Positions 26,012 through 64,000 of a stretch of DNA of 64,000 bases are shown here, one piece after another. The position numbers and the translations under genes were made by a program. The notes under the pieces were generated by a model. It saw nothing but the letters and a program-made list of their open reading frames with translations. It had not been told where the DNA came from and did no database searches. Source of the DNA: Aphelocoma coerulescens (lineage: Eukaryota; Chordata; Aves; Passeriformes; Corvidae); NCBI RefSeq assembly GCF_041296385.1, contig NW_027184085.1, forward strand, positions 10,969,301-11,033,300. The letters run 5' to 3'. Every line of letters starts with the position of its first letter. The stretch's first letter is position 1.

Positions 26012-27900
26012 TGTAAATCAGAGTTTGAAATACCTTACAATATACTTTTAATTTCATTTGTCTAAAGAAACAGCATTAAGAACTGAAAGAGCAGTGTGCC
26101 ATTAAATGTTAAGAACCGTATTTTTAAAAACCTTCCTTAAAAAAGGTTATAGATGTACAATGAGTTTAAGTTGTATTTTAAAGTCAACTACTTAAGCATC
26201 TCAGTGATTGAAAATGAAGTGCAAAAGTAGAAGTCCAGTCACAGATGAGGCTGCAGAGCTGTGCTCAAGACTGAAGAGGTCTACCTAGGGCAGACATAGC
26301 TGCACAATCCCCAAATTAATTCAGCCTGTCCCAGCCATGAATCCTGCAGATCCGAGAGACACCACTGATTAAGTCAGTTTGAACTACTTAATATAAATTC
26401 TCCCTTTCTAATAAGAAGGATATTAACTAAAGCTTTCAGTTAGGCAATAAAACCCTTCTAATTAGCAACAAAAAAATAAAAGTGACATGCTTACTCTGTT
26501 TCAGGCACTTTCAAGATCATAGTTTATTTACTGTAGGTAAAAAGCTAGTATACAGATTAAGGGATCTCTTAAATTTCAACTCTACAGTTATACACCATCT
26601 AGTATTCTTGCTCTGAATATTAACCAAAAGGTTTCTAAACACCTGTAAGCCCCACTATAAATCTGCATTGTTATGAGGAAAAAAATATAGAAATCAATGC
26701 TTAATTTTTTCAATGCATAATATTTACACTGTGAAACCAATGGGAAATAACAAGCAGTGGCAAAGAGGCAGTAAATTTTAAAAAGCCAGAGTTTTATATA
26801 GGTTTTGGGTTTCTTTATAATAGTGTGCTAATCAGCATAATTGTATATATAAAAATTAAAATATAGCAGAGCATCCCACTACAGAAATCTGAATTGTCTG
26901 ACTGCTGCCATTACTTGCTAACCACTTACATGCAACACCTGCTAGGACTGACTTTTTGTTTTCAAAGTGTAAAACAGTTCAAGGTTTAAGAGACAAACAT
27001 TAATTTGTGTACAAAACCAAAAACTGCACTCAAGAGTAGTACTGGTCATGAGTATCTTCCATACAGAAGGGAAGGGAAAGAAAAAAGTACCAATGACAGA
27101 AAGCAGTCTTCCATTCACTAATTTTCAAAGGCAATGCATAGACTGAGAATACCTGGATGGCAAACTCCAGAGACTCCAGAAACAAACAGCCTTCACACAC
27201 AGGACCTCTGCAGGAGGCCTTTCCTTGCATCAGATGGCAATGGCTGACAGCTAATAAGGGGCACCAGGTGTACTTGCAAAATACTAAGATGGGGTAGTTG
27301 TTAATATACAATTTGAACTATATATACAATACAATGGAATGTATCCCCTCCCAATACTGGTTTATGAAACAATTGGACCTTTCTATACTAGCCTTATGAC
27401 TCAGCTATCGTTCTAATGAAAATATAAGTACACAAGAGACTTGCATGAAAATTAAAATTTATGGGGCATTTTACAGGAACTATTGACAAAGCTGCTTAAT
27501 GGCATTTCTGCTTTTTAAGTAATTTTGTTAGATATAATTGAAAACATCTGTGTAGAAAATGTCCTGACAGACACTTTGACATGGAGCTTTGGTGACAAAC
27601 CACTTCAATAACAATGTGGTGAAAAATTAAAGTATTTAAGGTAACTCAAACGGAATAGGAAATGGAATGCCAATATGGCAGTTAACCCTTTTTTCTGTTG
27701 TTTGAAACAGGAAAGTCTCTTGTACCAGCAGAATCCTGTATACAGATAGAGAAGTAGGGAATACACCACTTAAAATTCCCATTAAACAAAAGCCGATTCA
27801 TCATGTGAGAAGGTAAAAATTACAGAAAACATGAACAGTCAATAAAAGAGAAACAACTGGTTTACATAAAAGAAGAGAGAACACTTCAGTCTGAATGCAG

Positions 27901-57299
<29,399 letters not shown>

Positions 57300-57303
<4 letters not shown>

Positions 57304-57593
57304 GGCTGCGGGGACAGAGCGGGGCTCGGCGGCGGCTCGGGAGGGGACGGGCCGGGCTGGGAGCCGCTCCGCCCTACGCGCGCCGGCCGGGGGCAGTCAT
57401 GGGGAGCGGGCCGGTCCCGGGGCGGCCGCGCTGGCGGCGGCGGCGGCTCAATATGGCGGCGCGGGCTGATGTCAGCGGAGGATGTGGCAGCGCCGGGCGG
57501 GGCGGCGCCGGAAAGGGACCCGCGGCTGAGGGAGTGCGGCCGTGACCCGGGGCGGGCATTGCGCTGCTTTCGGGCATTGGCGTGCGCTTCCAC
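57300..57593 (-). other. Upstream ORF (97 codons) overlapping the GOLPH3 start codon
   Basis: A minus-strand ATG at 57591-57593 opens a reading frame that stays open to a TGA at 57300-57302. That stop overlaps the GOLPH3 ATG (57301-57303) as ATGA. The product is proline-, arginine- and serine-rich and matches nothing I know. It matters only if transcription begins upstream of 57593. A second, very short uORF (ATG at 57398-57400, eight codons, stop at 57374-57376) lies wholly within the leader. Confidence 0.35.
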
Positions 57594-57627
57594 AAGTGCC
57601 TTGTTTACACAGCCGCAAGTCCGCTTG

Positions 57628-57815
57628 GTTTCATACGATCATGAAAGTTGGAAGAGACCTTCAAGACAATCCAGTACAACCGTGTGCCCAGAACTGCCCC
57701 TGTAACCCTTTAAGCCACATCACCCAGAGCCGGATCCAGACGGCACTTGACCTTCAGGGATAGTGACTCCAGCACGTCCCTGGACAGCCTGTTCCAATGA
57801 CTGACCATTCGAGTT
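57628..57815 (-). mobile_element. CR1 LINE fragment at the GOLPH3 promoter edge
   Basis: Reverse-oriented CR1: ATACGATCATGAAAGTTGG, AAGAGACCTTCAAGA, ATCCAGACGGCACTTGA and TCCCTGGACAGCCTGTTCC. Its tail end abuts the CpG island about 325 bp upstream of the GOLPH3 start codon. It faces the sense-oriented CR1 pieces to its right. Confidence 0.88.
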
Positions 57816-57862
57816 TAGCCACAAAACCGTGTCCGATTGCTGGCACGGCCCCCACCCAGCCC

Positions 57863-57936
57863 CCTTCCCTCCACATGGAAAGCGTTCAAGGCCGGGTGGA
57901 TGTGGCGATAGGCAGCCTGGGCTGCTGGAAGGTGTG
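57863..57936 (+). mobile_element. Left part of a CR1 interrupted by another CR1
   Basis: Contains GCGTTCAAGGCCGGGTGGAT and GCCTGGGCTGCTGGAAGGTG, the near-3' segment of a sense CR1. In an intact CR1 this runs on to TCCCTGCCCATGGCAGAGGG, which here lies at about 58498, after an inserted CR1. Confidence 0.75.
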
Positions 57937-58496
57937 TGGCCGCAGGACCAGGGTAGTGACCATACCCTTGGGTTCGGCACTGCTGAGGCCACACCTCGAG
58001 TGTTCCGTGTCCAGTCCGGGGCCCCTCACAAGACGCTGAGGAGCGGGTCCAGAGAAGGCAACGGAGCTAGGGAAGGGTCTGTAGCGCAAGTCCTGTGAGG
58101 AGCAGCTGAGGGAGCTGGGGGTGTTTATCCTGGAGAAGAGGAGGCTCAAGGCGGGGCCTTATCACTCTCTGCAACTCCCGGACAGGAGGGTGTAGTCAGG
58201 TGCAGGTCGGCCTCTTCTCCCATCCAACAACTGACAGGACAAGAGGAGACAGCCTTGAGGCTGTGCCAAAGAAGGTTCAGGTTGGACGTTAGGAAGCATT
58301 TCTTCACAGAACGGGTGATTCAACATAGGACTGGATTGCCCAGGGAGGTGGTGGAGTGACTGTCCCTGGAGGAGTCTAAGGAAAGACTGGATGTGGCACT
58401 CAGCGCCATGGTCTGGTAGACATGGTGGTGTTCTGTCACAGGTTGGACTCAAAGATCTCAGAGGTCTTTTCCAACCTGATTTATTCTGTGATTCTG
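57937..58496 (+). mobile_element. CR1 LINE inserted within an older CR1
   Basis: About 560 bp of sense CR1 from GGCCGCAGGACCAGGG through AGGCCACACCTCGAGTG, GAGGAGCAGCTGAGGGAGCT, ATCCTGGAGAAGAGGAGGCT, AAGGTTCAGGTTGGACGTTA, ATTGCCCAGGGAGGTGGTGG and AGGTCTTTTCCAACCTGA to the tail TTCTGTGATTCTGTG. It is well preserved and truncated at its 5' side. Confidence 0.9.
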
Positions 58497-58582
58497 TGTC
58501 CCTGCCCATGGCAGAGGGTTGGAACGAGATGATCTTTAAGGTCTCTTCCAACCTAAATTCTGTTATTTCATGATTCTGTGTA
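58497..58582 (+). mobile_element. Right part of the interrupted CR1 (3' tail)
   Basis: Starts TCCCTGCCCATGGCAGAGGG and continues with GATGATCTTTAAGGTCTCTT, CCAACCTAAATTCTG and a TCATGATTCTGTG tail, exactly the continuation expected after the 57863-57936 piece. It is therefore the second half of the host CR1. Confidence 0.8.
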
Positions 58583-58947
58583 TGTATATATGTACCTGTC
58601 AGGTGAACTCAGGTGAGCTCTCAACAGTTTTTACTTCAGATTCTGGAGATGGAGTCCCTCGGCTCTGCTGTTGATGAGCACCTTTTCAAACCTTGAGCCC
58701 TTTTGCAAGTGGCACACCAAAAACTCAAGAAAATTCTTATCAAGGCTAAATCCCATGTAAGTTTCCAGGCAGTGTAATTTATTGCAGAATAAAGGTGTTT
58801 ATGGTGCAAGGATGCCCTACACTTTTTAGTTCACAGTTAGAATATTGCATTTAACCGTACCGAGATACATAAATACATATGTAAAATAGGTATTTAATAC
58901 ATAAATAAAATACGTGAATAAATAGAGGGTTGTTTTTAGTGTTTGGT

Positions 58948-58949
<2 letters not shown>

Positions 58950-58987
<38 letters not shown>
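58950..58987. repeat. Long poly(T) run, 38 nt
   Basis: Thirty-eight consecutive T, the longest homopolymer in the window. Length is likely to vary between individuals and between sequencing methods. Confidence 0.95.
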
Positions 58988-58989
<2 letters not shown>

Positions 58990-58990
<1 letters not shown>

Positions 58991-61900
58991 TGGACCCTGT
59001 TTACCAAGAGCTCTGAGTCACTCTGAAAGTGACTTTACCTTTCATCATTTTCCACGCCCCCAGGCCTTGCAATCCCTGCTACTGTGACTTGGTGACAATT
59101 TGATGCAGCATAAGACAGAATAGCAGATGGACAGTCCTGATCCCCAGAGGATCTGGACTGCTCACACAAGTGATTGCTGATTGTTCCTCTTCTGGTTTTT
59201 GAGGCCTGCTGATTATTCACAGTCCACTTACTGTGTGACATTCGGATTTTTTTTTTTAATCTTTCTGGGTTTTTAGTTAATTAAAATGTCCTACTGTACC
59301 AGCTCAAATGCCAAACCAAAGCTGAAGGATATAACATGACTGTTATTTTTATCAAATAAACATTTGCTCCAAGAAGAGATACCATGATAGCACTACAAGA
59401 TCTGTTTCCTGAAAATGTAATTTCTGAGTTGTCATTAAACTCTATCATTTATTAGTTTAATCCTGTATGAGGAACTTGGATATTTTCCTGAGGATTACAG
59501 TCAAGATGACAGGCATGTAATTAACCTGGGTCATTCCCTTTACCTTCTTTTAACATAGTCGCTGTATTAGCTTTCTTCCTGTTCTTTGGAGATCCCAAGG
59601 TTTATCGAGAATCATATTTAGAGATCAAAAAGAGGTTCCAAAAAGCTCTTTCAAAAACCTGTATGCAAGCTATGCTGGTTTACTGATACAAATTAGAGCT
59701 GTAGTGCTGCTGTTTAAAGTTTTTTTTTAAAGTACTGTTACTGGAAAGAATTTAATCTTTGTCTTGTCTGATAATATTTACCTATTTCCCTGAAACACAA
59801 AGCTATTTGTTGAATACATTTTCTGACAGGACTGTTAACAATTCTAATATTTCACTTTAGTAATGTCATTGGTATAATTTGCCTTGTACCTACATTCAGT
59901 TCACATTCAAGCACAACTTACATTTTCTCCAATTCCTATCTTAAAGCAATTTTATCATCTCCATTTTTATCAATAGAATGCACTGTTTGGGCTGTTACAA
60001 TTATTTTCACTTTCCCACTGGATAGTGTGGCATTTAAGTACGTTTGCATTTTGTCCTGATTGCATTTTAAAGGTTAACTAATGGAATGTTCATTATGAAC
60101 TCCTAATTTTTTTCCTTTTTTTTTTTTTTTTTGATTCTTTTCTGAAGGGCCTCATTACTTTCCATTTTGTAAAAATCAGTTTTTAAAAATAGTTGCTAAT
60201 TACATTATTGATTTGCCCTCTTCTCTGTATTTTGTTACAAAAGCAAACAAATTAGGATCACTTATAGGTTAAGAATTTTTTTATTAATCAATTTTATTTT
60301 TATTACAATGAGGTGTCCAGTGAAGTTCCTTATACTTAGCAGTCGCTTTTTTGATTTAGAAACTCAGGTGTTTACAGAAATTGCAATGTAATGATGTAAT
60401 TTCAAATGAATGTATTTCTTCATTATTAATTTCAGTTCTGAGTCATTATCTGATGAACATAAACTAAGAAGTTCAGTGTGAATCAAATTAAGAACACATG
60501 TACTTGAATTTTTAGCCAATTATTTTTTTTTTTTTACACCAATGCAACTCTGATACACAAAAGCAAAATCTGAATGAAAAGGAGAGCAAACAAGACATGT
60601 TTCAGCACATTACTTTGTTGGTGTTGATCCCTTCCACACAGCAGAGAGCTGGCATACCAGAGAGGAGCACTCCAATACCCACCTAGGAGATCCTTTGTCA
60701 CGACCTTCATAACTGCAGTTTATTTTACAGTGCCAAGCAGTATTTGAAAAATATTTCTGAGTCCTGCATGGCTTTATCAGGAGTTCAGAAGGCTGTAGCC
60801 CCGATACTGCAACTGGTTGATGTTGTTTGGGTTTTCACTGGGCATCTTGTTGGCTACAGACTCCCCTTCCTCCCCCATCCCAATGCCAATGGTATCCAGA
60901 GAGCTGAGGCCTGAAATCTTCAAAACACTCTGTTAAGAAGTAATAACGCAAAAGGACAGGCTGTGGTCTATAAATAGTTCTGTTCATCTTGCAGTAAATT
61001 GACCTTGTAATGCATCCTAGTTTATCCTTAAGCCCATCTCTGGCAGAATGCAGTAGTGTTCTGAAATAGCTAGGATTTTTTTAATTGCTGCTAGCCAGCT
61101 GGGAGGTTGAAATAAAAGGGAAAAGAGCAAAGGCGTGAACCTGAGAGTCATACTTTCTGTTGTGCTAGTTGCAGTTGCCATGATTTGCTTCTCCTTGGGA
61201 GCAGGGATTACCCCAGTGATGTCAGCAGGAAAGGTGAGTGCCAGCTGGTTGCAAGTGTGTGTTGGGACAGCAGGTCAGGCAAAGAGTAACTTTATTCAAC
61301 ACCTGACATAGGAGCTCACATGCTCTTAATTACAAACAGATATTTCACAACCTGAACATCAGGAGCATGACACAGAGCTGGTTGAAGCGACAAGTTGGCA
61401 GAAACCTCAGCCTAACAGACGTGCCGGGCTCTGGAGCTTCAGACACAGTGGGTGAATCCTACTGCTCCTGTCACAGCATCATCACAGGATATAGGTGGGC
61501 AGATTTTCTCCTGAAGAACAGTTAGATTAATAGGATGTGCATGTTTTGAAGCTGACAGCAAGAAAACAGGATTTGTTTTCCATTTATTGCTGCCTCTGTT
61601 ATGGCTTCACCATCCAGCAGTTTCACCAGTCAAGCTTGTTTACATTCCTGCCTGTGTCTTCCATTCCCTCCCGGTGAAAGTGTGACACTCCCAGTTAGGC
61701 CACTAAAAACAAGTGTCTGGTGGAGCTATGGCCTGAATCTCTGTGACGATCTGATTTAAAAACAACAAGTCAAGAAAAAGGCCATGTTCCCCTGTATCGT
61801 TTCAGGGATCTATTGACGGAGCAGTCTCACATATAGGCACAGGATCATTGCTGATGGAGCACTGTGCTGGACTACAGAGTATGGAAACCCAAGGACCAGG

Positions 61901-64000
61901 ACCAAATAGTGACAGGAATTCCTTAAGGCCAAAAAGTCTTCAAAACCATGCTGATTACAGACATGGTGCTTGAGTGCTAGACTAGATATTAATGGCAGAA
62001 AAAAAGTGGAAATAAACTGTTTTGAGATTTTTTTATATCCAATATTACCAGTGTAATCTCCAAGATCAGGATTTTCACTGCCAAGAAGAATCAAGATGCT
62101 GAGAGGTACAGAGTGAAGAAAGAAGAAGATCAGAGATAAGGGACAAGAAAAGTGAGCGGGCTTGCTTGAGTTACTGTATGTGGAAAGAAACCAGAGTCAA
62201 TGATCAACTGACTGTAAAAGTCATGTCTGGTACACGGTGGTCATGTAATATTCTCTCTTTCAGTTTCAGCTGCACCTGTTTTACTCATGCTGTTGCTTTG
62301 GTTACTAAATAAATCCTTCATTAGCCAGTGCAGACCAGCTGGGTTTTTCTTCTTGGTTTTAGGAAGGGATTTTCCAACACTAACACCAAATTTTCTAAGT
62401 AAAAACCACTGATGACTCTTTCTATCTGTACAACAAACTCTCATTTGGCTTTTAATGCCCAACTGCTTGGACATTGTTTAAATTGTCAATTTATAAAGTC
62501 AAAACTTGCCAATGTACCTTTTCCAATAGCCACTTTTTAAGCTTCTCCCTTAGGATGATTCAAGGACAATGTTCTAGGCTTCTCAAAAATGTGTAGATTT
62601 AATTACTACTTTCAGCATCATAAATGCCAGTGTTTAACACTGAGCTCATATAAAATCAGATGCAGCCACTAAGTAATAAAATTTATCTTCAAAGGACTTT
62701 GAGTTAAAAACCACCACATGGCTGCTTTTAAGTTTTGTATCTACAAATACAATAAATTGTGGATTTTTAGAAAAAGAGTGGCTGGCATTATAGGAAAACC
62801 AAAGGCAGACGTGAGAAAGTGCTGTGCATGTTTGCTCATTTCAAAAGCACTTTTTAAATTTTGAGTGTTTCCAGATGGTCTCATTTTCTTATCTCCAGGA
62901 GAGTTCAAATGATTGCTGGTTCTTGAAATCTTTTTATTGTACTAGCATCTTCCTCCTTGTATCTGAGTGAAAATCTTCAGCAGCAAGAATTTGAACCGGT
63001 TATTTTAGTATTGCAGTTGTAGTACTGAAATCATAAGGACAAAATTATCAGCCAGAGTGCTCTTTGTAATTGAGATGTCTTTTTGTTTCTACCCAGGGGT
63101 CCTGTTCAACCAGCATCCCTAGGAAAAATGTGCAGTTTTCTTGACAGATGTTCATTGTGCAAAATGAGTCCTATGAAGCCTTCACCAAAACTTTCTTTGG
63201 TATTTTGGCAAAATTTAAAATGCTTAATGCAGTTAATCTTCTACAAGTTCAGCTTTGAAAAATCTTTACTTTACATCCGAATGTAACAAATGCTTTACTA
63301 TCTGTTCCTTGTAACGTATATAAATACTCATCAACTGATTAAAAAATACATCAAGCCAGATGGCGCAAAGGAAATGTTTCCATAAAGTTGTAATTTACAA
63401 GATAACTAGTGATTAGAGCAGCATTCATGTTGTCTAAATAGAGAGTACTTGTGTGTATTCTGAGTGTGTGTAGAATAAATGTTGAATACTCTTGGTAGGT
63501 TTACACCCTCTTGTTATGACCAAAGACCCATGCAGAGAGAATCAAATAATGACTGGTAATTTTAGAACTGTGACTGTGAGGCAGAGCCGTAGGGTCAGTG
63601 AGGGAGAAAAGTAGATTCCAGGAACTAGTAGTCACATAAACTCAGAAAAGGTGTGTGAGCAGCTGGGAAATAGAGGAAAAAATCTAGAAGTATTTGGCAG
63701 CAGCCATCTCTGAGCCTCTATAAAAACTGTTGTAAGGGAGATAAAGCTGCATTTCCAAGTTACCTTGCTCCTGAGAAATCAGCCAAGTGCATTGCACTCT
63801 CTGTGCTGCTCCTGGCAGAGGTGGCACACCCTGCTTGTGCTGGATGGTTTTTCCTCCTGATGGCAGCCAGGAGGTTGTGATTGTGGGGAATGCCAGAAGG
63901 TTTTTAAGTCTAGCACAGATGTCAATACCTTCCATAGTACCTTCTACTCAGGGAGAAAGAAGTACCGATAAACATTTGTAGATTGAACACATAGACACCT
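58990..64000. other. AT-rich non-genic right end
   Basis: Unique-looking AT-rich sequence with scattered T runs. In mammals the 3' end of MTMR12 lies on this side of GOLPH3, but I found no recognisable MTMR12 exon. The open frames are all under 100 codons without recognisable features. Part of this could be UTR of a neighbouring gene. Confidence 0.55.
60116..60132. repeat. Poly(T) run
   Basis: About seventeen T in AT-rich intergenic sequence. Confidence 0.9.

Larger units (their letters stand above)
24500..27900 (-). other. GOLPH3: GOLPH3 3' UTR (end inferred)
   Basis: Sequence downstream of the GOLPH3 stop codon. It is AT-rich with no other gene recognised. Minus-strand AATAAA signals lie at 26523-26528, 26006-26011, 25111-25116 and in a doubled form at 24526-24536, so several 3' ends are possible. 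A Pumilio-type site, TGTAAATA on the minus strand, lies at 26721-26728. If the distal signal is used the UTR is about 3.4 kb and contains the TG/TA/CA repeat at 24781-24832. The extent is inferred; only the start at the stop codon is firm. Confidence 0.55.

Noticed and set aside
59035..59241. Possible MTMR12 3' exon on the minus strand
   Set aside because: The 68-codon product shows no myotubularin-like features, and no splice acceptor with a polypyrimidine tract flanks it.

Overview
This is vertebrate, almost certainly bird, nuclear DNA. Several CR1 retrotransposon fragments carry the typical avian 3' tail (short repeats of the form ATTCTGTG, or CACAGAAT when reversed). There is one old LTR remnant of an avian ERVL-like type. 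Coding exons are short, separated by long AT-rich introns with consensus splice sites, and CpG islands mark promoters. There are no bacterial-style operons.

One protein-coding gene is well supported: GOLPH3 (Golgi phosphoprotein 3), complete on the minus strand in four coding exons: exon 1 at 57085-57303, exon 2 at 37438-37569, exon 3 at about 31783-31897 and exon 4 at 27901-28325. The exons join in frame to a 296-residue product, against 298 residues in human. The PtdIns4P-binding residues and the N-terminal arginine pair are present. The promoter is a CpG island at about 56.8-57.6 kb with Sp1, ETS, CRE-like and YY1-like motifs. The 3' UTR probably runs left from 27900, possibly to a strong poly(A) signal near 24.53 kb. 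In mammals GOLPH3 lies between PDZD2 and MTMR12, a block that corresponds to the avian Z chromosome. Birds are also reported to keep a W copy, so Z or W origin is not settled here.

Layout: 1-3.9 kb, no recognisable gene. 4.0-5.0 kb, a degenerate minisatellite running into an orphan CpG island with a good minus-strand splice donor. 5-24.5 kb, non-coding sequence with CR1 remnants, an exact 56-bp duplication and two GC-rich blocks. 24.5-57.3 kb, GOLPH3 with its 3' UTR and introns; intron 1 is 19.5 kb and holds CR1 pieces, an ERVL-like LTR remnant and a perfect AT-rich hairpin. 57.6-58.6 kb, a cluster of CR1 elements, one nested in another, directly upstream of the GOLPH3 promoter. 58.6-64 kb, AT-rich sequence with no recognisable gene.

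I found no sign of an undescribed multi-gene system. The most interesting points are regulatory or structural: a 97-codon upstream ORF whose stop overlaps the GOLPH3 start codon, the nested CR1 at the promoter edge, and the orphan CpG island.
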